From NCBI RefSeq assembly GCF_026968045.1, contig NZ_JAPVBQ010000002.1, positions 670,933 through 734,932 on the forward strand: a stretch of 64,000 bases of DNA, read 5' to 3'. Below are positions 27,307 to 35,007 of this stretch, one piece after another. The position numbers and the translations under genes were made by a program. The notes under the pieces are model-generated. The model was not told where the DNA came from. It saw nothing but the letters and a program-made list of their open reading frames with translations, and searched no databases. The stretch's first letter is position 1. Each line of letters opens with the position of its first letter. The DNA is from Modestobacter sp. VKM Ac-2977. Its GTDB lineage: Bacteria; Actinomycetota; Actinomycetes; Mycobacteriales; Geodermatophilaceae.

Positions 27307-28374
27307 ATGGCCAGCAGCAAGGACGCCGTCGTCCTGGAGCTCGACGGCCACGAGGTGCGGGTGAGCAACCCGGAGAAGCCGTACTTCGGGGACAAGGGCA
27401 TCCGCAAGATCGACGTCGTCGAGTACTTCGTCGCCGTCGGTGAGGGCGTCCTGTTCGCGCTGCGCGACCGGCCGACGACGCTGGAGCGCTGGCCGGGCGG
27501 GGTGTTCGAGGGCGCCCGGCTCTCCACCCGGGTCGACAACACCGGCGACGCGTTCTACCAGAAGCGGGTGCCGAAGAACGCCCCCGAGTGGGTGCCGACG
27601 GCGCACATCACCTTCCCCAGCGGGCGGACGGCCGACGAGATCGCCCCGGACTCGGTCGCCGTCGTCGCGTGGTGCGCCAACCTCGGGACGCTGACGTTCC
27701 ACCCCTGGCCGGTGTCCAAGGGCGACGTCGAGTCCCCCGACCAGATCCGGATCGACCTCGACCCGCAGCCGGGCACCGACTTCTCCGACGCCGTCTGGGT
27801 GGCCCCGCACGTGCGCGAGCTGTTGCACGAGTTCGGCATGGAGGGGTGGCCGAAGACGTCCGGCGGCCGGGGCGTGCACGTCTACGTGCCGATCCAGCCG
27901 CGCTGGACCTTCCCCGAGGTGCGCCGGGCGGTGATCGCCTTCGGCCGCGAGCTGGAACGGCGCATCCCCGACCGGGTCACGATGAACTGGTGGAAGGAGG
28001 AGCGCGGCGAGAAGATCTTCATCGACTACAACCAGATGGCCCGGGACCGCACGATCGCCAGCGCCTACTCGATCCGGGCCAAGGCGCACGCGCCGGTGAG
28101 CGCCCCGGTCGACTGGGACGAGCTGCCCGACGTCTCGCCCTTCGACTTCGACGTGCTCACCATGCCGGCCCGGTTCGCCGCCGTCGGTGACAAGCACGCC
28201 GGCCTCGCCGACCACGCCTTCGACATCACGCCGCTGGTTGAGCTGGCCGACCAGCAGGAGCGCGACCTCGGGCTGGGTGAGATGCCCTATCCGCCGGACT
28301 ACCCCAAGATGCCCGGCGAGCCGATGCGGGTGCAGCCCAGCCGCGCGAAGAAGGTCCCCGCCGCGGAGGAGTGA
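27307..28374 (+). CDS. LigD-type polymerase-domain protein (archaeo-eukaryotic primase fold)
   Basis: A 355-residue stand-alone polymerase domain of the LigD/Prim-PolC family used in NHEJ and gap filling. Features are ISNPEKPYFGDKGIRK-like N-terminal phosphate contacts (NPEKPYF near residue 21), RWPGGV, FYQKRVPKNAPEWV, the metal-binding pair in RIDLDPQPG (Asp 150 and 152), and SGGRGVHVYVPI with the catalytic-site His. The C-terminus (KEERGEKIFIDYNQMARDRTIASAYSIRA) is typical. M. tuberculosis and relatives encode similar PolD paralogues beside LigC. An ATP-dependent ligase gene lies 1.7 kb upstream on the same strand, so these could be partners; no Ku is in view. Confidence 0.9.
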   Translation: MASSKDAVVLELDGHEVRVSNPEKPYFGDKGIRKIDVVEYFVAVGEGVLFALRDRPTTLERWPGGVFEGARLSTRVDNTGDAFYQKRVPKNAPEWVPTAHITFPSGRTADEIAPDSVAVVAWCANLGTLTFHPWPVSKGDVESPDQIRIDLDPQPGTDFSDAVWVAPHVRELLHEFGMEGWPKTSGGRGVHVYVPIQPRWTFPEVRRAVIAFGRELERRIPDRVTMNWWKEERGEKIFIDYNQMARDRTIASAYSIRAKAHAPVSAPVDWDELPDVSPFDFDVLTMPARFAAVGDKHAGLADHAFDITPLVELADQQERDLGLGEMPYPPDYPKMPGEPMRVQPSRAKKVPAAEE

Positions 28375-28392
28375 GCCGAGGGCTCGCCGCGC

Positions 28393-28398
28393 TAGCGT
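28393..28398 (+). promoter_or_regulatory. -10 box (TAGCGT) of the repeat membrane protein gene
   Basis: TAGCGT ends 6 nt before the GTG at 28405; a leaderless mRNA is predicted. Confidence 0.45.
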
Positions 28399-28404
28399 CG
28401 CACC

Positions 28405-29217
28405 GTGGCTGATCATCCGACGCAGGCCTGGGACCTGGTGGTGGAGGGGCGCCGGCACCGGGTGGAGACGACCGGTTCCGTCTCGCGGACGGTGCGGTGG
28501 CGCGTCGACGGGCAGGTGGTGGCCGCCAAGAAGTCCAGCGAGGACACCGTGCGGCTCAAACCGGGTGACCGGCTCAAGGGCGAGGACGACGTCAGCCCGG
28601 ACGACCAGTCGGCCGAGGTGGAGCCGGACGTCGGCTCGGTCACGGTGCAGTACACCGGCCTCGGGAAGCCGAAGCGGGCCACCTGGTACCCGCCCGCAGA
28701 CGGCGCCACCGTGCGCGCGGCGCTCGGCACCGGCGGGATCGACCTGGAACCGGAGACGGGGTCCCCGGCCGCGCTCCGGGAGGAGCGGATCCGTCAGCAC
28801 CCCCGCCGGTACGCCCTGGTCGCCACGGCCGGAGGCGTGGCCAAGGTGGTCCTCCCCCTCCTGCTCGGGCTGCTCGCCGTCCGACTGACCGTCGCACTCC
28901 CCTGGCCCGACTGGGACCTGCCGTCGATCCCGTGGCCGGACGTCGACCTGCCGTCGATCCCCTGGCCCGACGTGGACCTGCCCGACGTGGACCTGCCGGA
29001 CTGGCAGGCCCCGGCCTGGGTCCGGTGGGTCGCCGACAAGGCCCAGTTCGTCTGGCCCGTCCTGCTGGCCGCCTACCTGGCCCGTCGGGAGATCCGCCGC
29101 CGGCGCGAGCAGGATGCCCTGCGGGCGCAGCGCCGGGCGGAGCAGCAGGCCCGAGCCGGCAGCGAGGACAGCCATGAGGTCGGCCGCGAGGACGACGACC
29201 GGCCGCCGTCGCACTGA
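28405..29217 (+). CDS. Membrane protein with WPD-x-DLPSIP repeats, function unknown
   Basis: A 270-residue protein I cannot assign to a characterised family. Residues 1-130 look like a small soluble beta-rich domain (VVEGRRHRVETTG, VRLKPGDRLKG). A hydrophobic segment follows at about 136-164. Next comes an unusual aromatic/acidic repeat (DLPSIPWPDV units, residues 166-200, DNA 28900-29004), then a second hydrophobic segment at about 212-226, and a charged Arg/Glu/Asp tail. The repeat lies between two membrane segments, so it would form an extracytoplasmic loop, or a cytoplasmic one if inverted. The start is a GTG with a leaderless -10 box. It is 30 nt downstream of the polymerase-domain gene. 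Confidence 0.7.
   Translation: MADHPTQAWDLVVEGRRHRVETTGSVSRTVRWRVDGQVVAAKKSSEDTVRLKPGDRLKGEDDVSPDDQSAEVEPDVGSVTVQYTGLGKPKRATWYPPADGATVRAALGTGGIDLEPETGSPAALREERIRQHPRRYALVATAGGVAKVVLPLLLGLLAVRLTVALPWPDWDLPSIPWPDVDLPSIPWPDVDLPDVDLPDWQAPAWVRWVADKAQFVWPVLLAAYLARREIRRRREQDALRAQRRAEQQARAGSEDSHEVGREDDDRPPSH
28900..29004 (+). repeat. Coding repeat for the WPD-DLPSIP motif
   Basis: Two 30-bp in-frame units encode DLPSIPWPDV in tandem. They are flanked by partial copies (PWPDW, DLPDV, DLPDW), giving about four degenerate units. Confidence 0.75.
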
Positions 29218-29241
29218 CGGGCGCACCGACGCCGGTGGGGC

Positions 29242-30180
29242 TCAGCCGGCGGGGCGACGGGCGGGCAGCCGGCCGGCGACGTTGGCGCCGACGATCGCGG
29301 CGATGGCCAGCCAGGCGTCCCAGGACTGCCCCTGCCCCAGCACGACCAGGCCGACGACGGTGGCGATCACCGGGTGGATGCTCATGAAGACCCCGTAGGC
29401 GCCGGCGGGCACCCGGCGCAACGCCAGCAGGTCGACGAACAGCGGGACGGCGGAGGCCAGCACCCCCGCGGTGACCGCGTACCCCGCGACCACCAGCGAC
29501 GGCGGATGCGCGACCAGCACTGCGATCCCGACGGGGAGGAACAGCAGCGCCGACAGCCCCGCCGCGGTGGCCGGGCCGGTGCCACCGGGCACCCGGGCAC
29601 CGAGCTGCCGGTTGACCAGGATGTAGCCGGCCCAGCAGGCGGCAGCCAGCAGCCCCAGGGCGATCCCGGTGTGGTCGGTCGTCGGCTGCGGCCGGCTGAG
29701 CACGACCACGCCCGCGAGGGCCACCAGCGCGCAGACCAGGTCGCGCCGCCGCCGGGAGGCAGCCAGCGCCACGCCGAGCGGACCGAGGAACTCCAGCGTC
29801 ACCGCCAGGCCCAGGCCGACCCGCTCGATCGCCGCGTACAGCGACAGGTTCATCGTCGCGAACACCACCGCCAGCAGCAGGACCGGCCGCCACTGGGCCG
29901 CGGTGAGCCGCCACGGCCGCGGCCGGACGACGCCCACCAGCACGATCCCGGCCACCCACTGCCGCACAGCGACGACGCCGACCGCGCCGATCACCGGGAA
30001 CGCCAGTGCTCCGACCGCCGCGCCGACCTGGTTGGCCAGCGCGCTGCCCAGCATCAGCGCCACACCGGCGCCCGCCCCTGGGGTGACGCCGGGCAGACGT
30101 CCTGCCCGCTGGTCGGCTGCGGCCTGGTCGGCTGCGGCCTGGTCGGGTGCGGTCTGGTCGATCGGCTGGGCGACGGTCAC
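29242..30180 (-). CDS. EamA-family (RhtA-like) transporter
   Basis: A 312-residue protein with ten predicted helices in two EamA halves of about 130 residues each. RhtA-like features are IERVGLGLAVTLEFLGPLGVAL and RRVPAGAYGVFMSIHPVIATVVGLVVLGQ. Relatives export threonine, homoserine and other metabolites. A 35-residue soluble N-terminus contains DQAAA repeats encoded by a 15-bp tandem repeat (30109-30160). The GTG at 30180 has CAGGGT 6 nt upstream, a leaderless-like -10; an in-frame TTG at 30225 would overlap the operator region. It is divergent from a LysR gene, the usual arrangement for a regulator controlling its neighbouring transporter. Confidence 0.88.
   Translation of the reverse strand: MTVAQPIDQTAPDQAAADQAAADQRAGRLPGVTPGAGAGVALMLGSALANQVGAAVGALAFPVIGAVGVVAVRQWVAGIVLVGVVRPRPWRLTAAQWRPVLLLAVVFATMNLSLYAAIERVGLGLAVTLEFLGPLGVALAASRRRRDLVCALVALAGVVVLSRPQPTTDHTGIALGLLAAACWAGYILVNRQLGARVPGGTGPATAAGLSALLFLPVGIAVLVAHPPSLVVAGYAVTAGVLASAVPLFVDLLALRRVPAGAYGVFMSIHPVIATVVGLVVLGQGQSWDAWLAIAAIVGANVAGRLPARRPAG
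30109..30160. repeat. 15-bp x 3.5 tandem repeat inside the EamA gene
   Basis: Units CTGGTCGGCTGCGGC at 30109-30123 and 30124-30138, a two-mismatch copy at 30139-30153, and a 7-nt partial copy. Read on the minus strand they encode DQAAA-type pentapeptides at the protein N-terminus. Confidence 0.8.
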
Positions 30181-30203
30181 CGGTCGACCCTGACCCGCAC
30201 GGG

Positions 30204-30220
30204 TGCATGCGCAAAATGCA
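30204..30220. promoter_or_regulatory. Candidate LysR operator in the EamA/LysR divergent region
   Basis: A perfect inverted repeat TGCAT-N7-ATGCA (30204-30208 and 30216-30220) stands out as AT-rich in this genome. It falls near position -35 of both predicted leaderless promoters (EamA at 30180, LysR at 30249), as expected for a regulator controlling itself and the divergent transporter. Confidence 0.5.
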
Positions 30221-30236
30221 ATCAAGGTCGGATGAA

Positions 30237-30242
30237 TACGCT
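30237..30242 (+). promoter_or_regulatory. -10 box (TACGCT) of the LysR gene
   Basis: TACGCT ends 6 nt before the ATG at 30249, predicting a leaderless mRNA. Confidence 0.45.
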
Positions 30243-30248
30243 GGACGC

Positions 30249-31103
30249 ATGACCGTCGAGCTGCGGCACCTGCGGTGCCTGGTCGCGATCGTGGAGACCG
30301 GCTCCTTCACCGACGCCGCCATCGAGCTCGGCGTCTCGCAGGCCGCCGTGTCCCGCGGCCTCGCCGCCCTCGAGGGCGAGCTCGGCACCCGGCTGCTGCG
30401 GCGCTCCGCACGCGAGGTCAGGCTCACCACGGCGGGACAGCGGGTGCTCGACCGGGCCCGGCGGGTCCTCGCCGAGGTCGGCCAGCTGGTCGAGGAGGCC
30501 GGCGGTACCGCGACCCGGCTGCGGATCGGGCACGCCTGGTCGGCGATGGGCCGGCACACCCTGGACTTCCAGCGCCGCTGGGCGGTCCAGCAGCCGGGCA
30601 CCGAACTGCGCCTGGTGCGCACCAACTCCCCCACCGCCGGCCTGGCCGACGGGGCCTGCGACGTGGCCGTCCTCCGGGTCCCGCCGGACCCGCAGCGCTT
30701 CGACAGCGCGCTGGTCGGGGTGGAGCGGCGGGTGTGCGCGGTCGCCACCGACGACCCCTGGGCCCGCCGCCGTTCGCTGCGGATGGCCGAGATCGCCGAA
30801 CGGACCCTGCTGGTCGACCGCCGGACCGGCACGACGACGCCGGAGCTGTGGCCCGAGGGGGCGCGCCCGGCGATCGCGCACACGCAGGACGTCGACGACT
30901 GGCTCACCGTGATCGCCACCGGCCGCTGCGTCGGGGTCACCGCGGAGGCGACCGCCGCCCAGTACCAACGTCCCGGGGTCACCTACCGGCCGATCCGGGA
31001 CGCCGAGCCGGTCGCCGTCCGGCTGGCCTGGTGGCGGGACGACCCGCACCCGGCGTCACCGGCCGCCGTCACCCTGCTCACCGAGCTCTACCGGCGCAGC
31101 TGA
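30249..31103 (+). CDS. LysR-family transcriptional regulator
   Basis: A 284-residue LTTR. The N-terminal winged helix-turn-helix (MTVELRHLRCLVAIVETGSFTDAAIELGVSQAAVSRGLAALE, core AAIELGVSQAAVSR at residues about 25-38) is followed by the linker helix (LRRSAREVRLTTAG, VLAEVGQLVEE). A periplasmic-binding-protein-like effector domain from about residue 90 contains VAVLRVPPD and CVGVTAEATAAQY. The effector is unknown. Divergence from the EamA exporter and the shared palindrome suggest it controls that exporter. A terminator-like hairpin follows at 31107-31138. Confidence 0.92.
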   Translation: MTVELRHLRCLVAIVETGSFTDAAIELGVSQAAVSRGLAALEGELGTRLLRRSAREVRLTTAGQRVLDRARRVLAEVGQLVEEAGGTATRLRIGHAWSAMGRHTLDFQRRWAVQQPGTELRLVRTNSPTAGLADGACDVAVLRVPPDPQRFDSALVGVERRVCAVATDDPWARRRSLRMAEIAERTLLVDRRTGTTTPELWPEGARPAIAHTQDVDDWLTVIATGRCVGVTAEATAAQYQRPGVTYRPIRDAEPVAVRLAWWRDDPHPASPAAVTLLTELYRRS

Positions 31104-31106
31104 CGA

Positions 31107-31138
31107 CGGCTCCCTCACCCACAGGGGTGACCGAGCCG
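31107..31138 (+). terminator. Hairpin after the LysR gene
   Basis: CGGCTC..TCACCC pairs with GGGTGA..GAGCCG across a 4-nt loop (ACAG) with a 2x2 internal mismatch, directly after the stop codon. Confidence 0.5.
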
Positions 31139-31219
31139 GACAGCGCTGTCGCGCGGGGCGCTTCCTGTCGTTGAGGAAGGCGTTCGGTCCCACGGTCAGA
31201 CAGGCGGAGGAGCAGGGTC

Positions 31220-31666
31220 ATGCGGGTCGCGCTCTTGGTGTACGGCGTGCTGTACGTCGTCATCGAGGTCGTCGGGTACCAGCTGGAGCAGGTCAGCTGG
31301 CCCGAGCTGACGCCCCTGGACGTCGCCACCGCGCTGACCAACGCCTTCCTGGCCGTTGCCGTGCTCGTCGCCGTGCTGGTGGGGATCGACCTCGCCGGAG
31401 ACCGCTGGCGCCGCCACCGGCGGACGGTCGCGCTGGAACGGGCCCGGCTGGCGCTCGAGGAGTGGGCGGCCCCCGAGCCGCTGACCGTGCAGGCCTGGCG
31501 GCCCGGGCCGCTCGCGCTGCCCGCTGCCCCACCCCGTCCGACAGGGAGGACCAGGACCGGACCGGCTCAGGAGAACTGCACGTCAGATGCCTGCGCACCG
31601 AACGCCTACGCGCGCCAGGCCTGGTCCGAGGACGCCGCCCGGGACGCCTCCGGACGCTTGCTCTGA
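31220..31666 (+). CDS. Small two-helix membrane protein, unknown
   Basis: A 148-residue protein not recognised. Two hydrophobic segments (residues about 3-22, VALLVYGVLYVVIEVVGY, and about 40-62, ALTNAFLAVAVLVAVLVGI) precede a basic patch (DRWRRHRRTVALERARLALEEW) and a Pro-rich, probably disordered C-terminus. The ATG is supported by a GGAGGAG ribosome-binding site 6-7 nt upstream. It lies between the LysR gene and the cold-shock gene on the same strand and seems to be its own unit. Confidence 0.6.
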   Translation: MRVALLVYGVLYVVIEVVGYQLEQVSWPELTPLDVATALTNAFLAVAVLVAVLVGIDLAGDRWRRHRRTVALERARLALEEWAAPEPLTVQAWRPGPLALPAAPPRPTGRTRTGPAQENCTSDACAPNAYARQAWSEDAARDASGRLL

Positions 31667-31742
31667 CCCTCCGCGCCACGGCCCGGAACGGCTCGCCGGG
31701 GATCTTCTTGCCCCTGACCTCCCACAGATCGCCGGAACCCGC

Positions 31743-31748
31743 TAGGGT
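31743..31748 (+). promoter_or_regulatory. -10 box (TAGGGT) of the cold-shock gene
   Basis: TAGGGT places the transcription start near 31755, about 60 nt before the ATG. Unlike many genes here, this one therefore has a long leader. Confidence 0.45.
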
Positions 31749-31755
31749 CGTACTC

Positions 31756-31790
31756 GTCGGGAAGGCCCTGCGCATTGGCAGGACCCCGAC
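31756..31790 (+). promoter_or_regulatory. Two-tier hairpin in the cold-shock mRNA leader
   Basis: Outer stem GTCGGG (31756-31761)/CCCGAC (31785-31790), inner stem CCTGC (31667+100 = 31767-31771)/GCAGG (31778-31782) with loop GCATTG. Structured leaders of cold-shock genes often control their own expression by temperature-dependent folding; that role here is inferred. Confidence 0.45.
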
Positions 31791-31815
31791 GCACGACCTC
31801 AGCTAGGAGCGAGCA

Positions 31816-32019
31816 ATGCCCGAAGGAACAGTGAAGTGGTTCAACGCAGAGAAGGGGTTTGGCTTCGCCACCCCGGACGGCGGCGGCCCGGACGTCTTCG
31901 TCCACTACTCGGCCATCCAGACCAGCGGGTACCGCTCGCTCGATGAGGGCCAGCGCATCTCGTTCGACATCGAGCAGGGCCAGAAGGGCCCGCAGGCGGC
32001 GAACGTCAACCCGGTCTGA
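31816..32019 (+). CDS. CspA-family cold-shock protein
   Basis: A 67-residue single cold-shock domain. It has the nucleic-acid-binding motifs RNP1 KGFGFA and RNP2 VFVHY, starts with the family hallmark [17 protein letters not shown], and binds single-stranded RNA or DNA as an RNA chaperone. It is about the usual length (65-70 residues). The ATG is preceded by AGGAG at 31805-31809. The predicted leader of about 60 nt is structured. A strong terminator follows at 32061-32100. It could be a constitutive or growth-phase Csp rather than cold-induced; sequence alone does not decide. Confidence 0.95.
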   Translation: MPEGTVKWFNAEKGFGFATPDGGGPDVFVHYSAIQTSGYRSLDEGQRISFDIEQGQKGPQAANVNPV

Positions 32020-32060
32020 TCTCCAGACCGAGGAGCTGAACGCAGCCCTCTCGAACCACC

Positions 32061-32100
32061 GACAGTGCCCCCGCCCGGGAAACCGGACGGGGGCACTGTC
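32061..32100. terminator. Terminator after the cold-shock gene
   Basis: A 13-bp perfect stem (GACAGTGCCCCCG and complement), then an inner CCGG/CCGG stem closed by a GAAA tetraloop. It is convergent with the gene ending at 32118 and probably serves both. Confidence 0.8.
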
Positions 32101-32117
32101 GCGTCCGGCCCCGGTGG

Positions 32118-32576
32118 TCAGCGCGCCCGGGGCACGTACCCGCCGATCAGGGCGGACATCAGCAACGCCCCGTCGTCGGGCCCGATCGCAGCCGCGGCGT
32201 CGGCGAAGGCCCGCCAGCGCTCCCGCTCCACGTCGGTCATCGCGCTGGCAGCCCGGGCGCCGGCCTGCTCCAGCAGGCGGTCCCACTCGCTCTGCGGCGT
32301 GGGCCACAGACCGGTGAGCCGGCGGGCCTCCCCCGAGACGGCGGTGAACCGGACGATCTCGCCGGCGTGGTTGGTGAGCGCCTCGGCGTAGCCGGCGGTG
32401 ACCAGCGCGTTGGCCGCCGAGACGACCTGCGGCTTGGGCAGGCCGCTGGCCGGCACGACCGCGCCGAGGTAGGGGGCACTGCCGTGCGGCGGTTCGTCGA
32501 TCAGCCGGACGATCGCCCGCAGCACGGGGAGATCGCGGGTGAACCAGGTGTCGGCCAGGGGCTGCGGGGTGCTCAT
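32118..32576 (-). CDS. Conserved-looking hypothetical, possible winged-helix protein
   Basis: A 152-residue protein not recognised. The N-terminal half (TRDLPVLRAIVRLIDEPPHGS, VVSAANALVTAGYAEALTNHAGEIVRFTAVSGEARRLTG) has the spacing of a winged helix-turn-helix: helix, recognition helix, then a beta-wing ending in a TAVSGEARRLTG turn. The C-terminal half is helical (EWDRLLEQAGARAASAMTDVERERWRAFADAAAAIG). Start ATG 32576 with GAGAGGACC upstream; the frame continues to 32879 without further similarity. It may be a small DNA-binding protein, but that is an inference from pattern only. Confidence 0.6.
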   Translation of the reverse strand: MSTPQPLADTWFTRDLPVLRAIVRLIDEPPHGSAPYLGAVVPASGLPKPQVVSAANALVTAGYAEALTNHAGEIVRFTAVSGEARRLTGLWPTPQSEWDRLLEQAGARAASAMTDVERERWRAFADAAAAIGPDDGALLMSALIGGYVPRAR

Positions 32577-32797
32577 GGGTCCTCTCGGCGGACGGCGGCG
32601 CCACCGGACGCGGCGCCGCGCCCACGGTACGAGCACCGGACCAGGGAAGCGCAGCCGCACATCACCGGTCACCCGACCGCTGCTTAGCCGGGCGAACTTC
32701 GTTACCGGATGTTGATCGACCCTTGCGCTGGGCGATGACAGGATCGAGGTGTCCACCGCCCCGCACGCGAGCTCGCGCCGCCCGCTCGAGGAGACCC

Positions 32798-33352
32798 GTG
32801 TCCCGACGCAGCACGCCCCGCGCCGTCGTCCTCGGCCCGGTCCTCGGCTCCCTCCTCGGTCTGGCCCTCGTGGCGTCACCCGTCGGGCCGGCCGGCGCCG
32901 CGTCCACCTCGGGCGCCGACCCGCTGCCCGTGGTCATCTCCTCGACGGCGACCGACGGGCTGAGCGGTCCCGGCAACCTCGCGGCCGACCCGCTCGCCAC
33001 GGTCGCCGACCCGGGCTCGGCGGTCGCCGCCGACGCCGGACCCGCCGCGACGGTCAGCGACCCGTGGCCACTGCGGGAGGAGGAGGTGACCGTTCTCGGG
33101 ACGGGGTTCTCGCCGGAGGAGAAGGTCACCGCCGAGCTGCCCGCGCGCCTCCGGGGCCAGCTCGGCACTGCGGTGGTCGGCCCGGACGGCACCGTCGCCA
33201 TCCCCGTGCGGGCGCCGATGGCGCTGCAGGCCGGCGCGCACGAGGTGCTCCTGCGTGGCACCTCGGGTGCCACGGCGAGCACGAGCATCCAGCTCCGTCC
33301 GGTGGTCGAGGACCAGCTCACCCGGCTCGCCCGCTGGTGGCCGCGCGGCTGA
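32798..33352 (+). CDS. Secreted protein of unknown function
   Basis: A 184-residue exported protein. The Sec signal peptide (RRSTPRAVVLGPVLGSLLGLALVASPVGPAGA, cleavage after about residue 35 at AGA-A) is followed by a Ser/Ala/Asp-rich linker. A beta-rich domain then begins at about residue 95 (WPLREEEVTVLGTGFSPEEKVTAELP), with the look of an IPT/TIG-like immunoglobulin fold (VTVLGTGFSPEE, AGAHEVLLRGTSG). The GTG start at 32798 has GAGGAG at 32788-32793. It might be a surface adhesin or carrier module; no catalytic residues are evident. It is a monocistronic unit before msrB. Confidence 0.65.
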   Translation: MSRRSTPRAVVLGPVLGSLLGLALVASPVGPAGAASTSGADPLPVVISSTATDGLSGPGNLAADPLATVADPGSAVAADAGPAATVSDPWPLREEEVTVLGTGFSPEEKVTAELPARLRGQLGTAVVGPDGTVAIPVRAPMALQAGAHEVLLRGTSGATASTSIQLRPVVEDQLTRLARWWPRG

Positions 33353-33430
33353 CCGCAGCACCTCCGGTGCCTGACCAGGGCGCCGCTGACCAGGGCGGCA
33401 CGGGCCCCGGCACGGGTGGCGGAGCCGCCG

Positions 33431-33436
33431 TACCGT
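33431..33436 (+). promoter_or_regulatory. -10 box (TACCGT) of msrB
   Basis: TACCGT ends 6 nt before the ATG at 33443, so a leaderless mRNA is expected. Confidence 0.5.
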
Positions 33437-33442
33437 GGGGTC

Positions 33443-33862
33443 ATGACCACTTCCGCCCACCAGCCCCAGGTCGTCAAGAGCGACGAGGAGTGGCGCGCCC
33501 AGCTGTCGCCGGAGGAGTACGCCGTGCTCCGCCAGGCGGGTACCGAGCGGCCGTGGACCGGTGAGTACGTCGACACCAAGGCGGTCGGCACCTACTCCTG
33601 CCGGGCCTGCGGTGCCGAGCTCTTCCGCTCCGAGACCAAGTTCGACTCGCACTGCGGCTGGCCGTCGTTCTACGAGCCGTCCGAGCAGGACAACGTCGTC
33701 CTCCGGGACGACAGCACCCTCGGCATGCGACGCACCGAGGTCCTCTGCGGCAGCTGCCACAGCCACCTCGGCCACGTCTTCGCCGACGCCCCCCAGACCC
33801 CCACCGGCGACCGCTACTGCATCAACTCCGTCAGCATCAAGCTGGACCCCAGCAAGGACTGA
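33443..33862 (+). CDS. msrB: Peptide-methionine (R)-S-oxide reductase MsrB
   Basis: A 139-residue enzyme that reduces the R-epimer of methionine sulfoxide in proteins. Two CxxC zinc-binding pairs (CRAC and CGSC), the GWPSF substrate-binding loop, [17 protein letters not shown] and the catalytic Cys in RYCINSVSI identify it as a full-length MsrB. It is probably cytoplasmic, with no signal peptide. The length is normal (130-145). The start follows a leaderless-type -10. A perfect 17-bp hairpin terminates it. Its neighbours (hemQ, dps) also concern oxidative or iron stress, though they are separate transcripts. Confidence 0.95.
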   Translation: MTTSAHQPQVVKSDEEWRAQLSPEEYAVLRQAGTERPWTGEYVDTKAVGTYSCRACGAELFRSETKFDSHCGWPSFYEPSEQDNVVLRDDSTLGMRRTEVLCGSCHSHLGHVFADAPQTPTGDRYCINSVSIKLDPSKD

Positions 33863-33875
33863 CACCGAGCACGAC

Positions 33876-33913
33876 AGAGAGGCCCGTACCCCAGCCGGGG
33901 TACGGGCCTCTCT
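33876..33913. terminator. Terminator after msrB
   Basis: A perfect 17-bp inverted repeat (AGAGAGGCCCGTACCCC and complement) with loop AGCC. Confidence 0.85.
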
Positions 33914-33965
33914 GCGTGACCGGGAACCAGTACGGCCCCGCCGCTGTGTCGCGCCAGCGACCCCG

Positions 33966-34063
33966 CGGGACCCGGCGCGGGCCCGGAGGGTCCCGCCGGG
34001 AACCGCGGCCAGCGGCTCTGCGTCCCTGTCGCGGGGCCCGGAGGGTCCCCGACAGAGACGCAG
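33966..34063. repeat. Twin hairpins carrying a 16-bp direct repeat, downstream of hemQ
   Basis: GGGCCCGGAGGGTCCC occurs exactly twice (33979-33994 and 34034-34049). Each copy lies within an inverted repeat: CGGGACCC/GGGTCCCG at 33966-33995, and a 14-bp stem with one mismatch at 34018-34031/34050-34063. The second is placed to terminate hemQ. Confidence 0.65.
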
Positions 34064-34127
34064 GAAACGGCTCAACGCCAGCCGGGCACGCCTCCTGGCC
34101 GCGGTGTCGTCCGGAGGACGACCATCA

Positions 34128-34844
34128 TCACGGCAGGTCCGCCACCAGCTCTGCGATCTCCTTGCGGGTGCCGGTGTAGAACGGCACCTCCTCGCGCACG
34201 TGCCGGCGGGCACGGCTGGCGCGCAGGTCGCGCATCAGGTCGACGATGCGGTGCAGTTCGTCGGCCTCGAAGGCGAGCATCCACTCGTAGTCGCCGAGCC
34301 CGAACGAGGAGACGGTGTTGGCCCGTACGTCGGGGTAGGGCCGGGCCTGCATGCCGTGCTCCTTGAGCATGTCCCGGCGCTCCTCCTCGGGGAGCAGGTA
34401 CCACTCGTAGGAGCGCACGAACGGGTAGACGCAGACGTAGCGGCGCGGCTCCTCATCGGCGAGGAACGCCGGCACGTGGCTCCGGTTGAACTCGGCGGGG
34501 CGGTGCAGCGCCATCTGCGACCAGACCGGCTCGAGGCGGCGGCCCAGCGTCGTCCGGCGGAACCGGCCGTAGGCCTCCTGCAGCGCCTCCGGGCTCTCGG
34601 CGTGCCACCAGATCATCAGGTCGGCGTCGGCGCGCAGGCCGGCGACGTCGTAGACGCCGCGGACGACGACGTCCTTGCCGGCCAGCTCCTCGAAGAGCGC
34701 GGTGACCTCGTCGGCGGCGGCGTTGCGCTGGTCGTCGTCGAGGGGGCGGGCCAGCTTGAACACCGACCACATCGTGTAGCGGATGAGGGCGTTGAGGTCG
34801 TTCGCCCGCTTGCCGATGCTGCGCTCTTCGGTGTGCTCGCTCAT
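34128..34844 (-). CDS. hemQ: Coproheme decarboxylase HemQ (chlorite-dismutase family)
   Basis: A 238-residue member of the chlorite-dismutase superfamily, HemQ branch. It converts Fe-coproporphyrin III to heme b by peroxide-driven oxidative decarboxylation, the last step of the coproporphyrin-dependent route of Gram-positives. Recognisable segments are [62 protein letters not shown] (containing the catalytic Tyr) and the ending [28 protein letters not shown]. It lies on the same strand as hemY and hemE, but dps and two terminators separate them, so it is a separate transcript. In mycobacteria the same three genes are adjacent. Confidence 0.93.
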   Translation of the reverse strand: MSEHTEERSIGKRANDLNALIRYTMWSVFKLARPLDDDQRNAAADEVTALFEELAGKDVVVRGVYDVAGLRADADLMIWWHAESPEALQEAYGRFRRTTLGRRLEPVWSQMALHRPAEFNRSHVPAFLADEEPRRYVCVYPFVRSYEWYLLPEEERRDMLKEHGMQARPYPDVRANTVSSFGLGDYEWMLAFEADELHRIVDLMRDLRASRARRHVREEVPFYTGTRKEIAELVADLP

Positions 34845-35007
34845 GTCCTCATTGTGGACCGCCGGTCCGCGGGTCGGTGCGGGACGTTGGTCCACCTGCA
34901 GCGTGAGGCACGACACGGGCGTGCATGTCCTCCCGGGGACCGGGAACACGAGTCTCCGTCTGGATCTTGTACCGGACGTACACCTTCCCGACCGTAGGAG
35001 GAACAGC

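Noticed and set aside
34942-34970. SigH-type promoter before dps (GGGAAC)
   Set aside because: The -35-like GGGAAC has no matching GTT element at the required distance.
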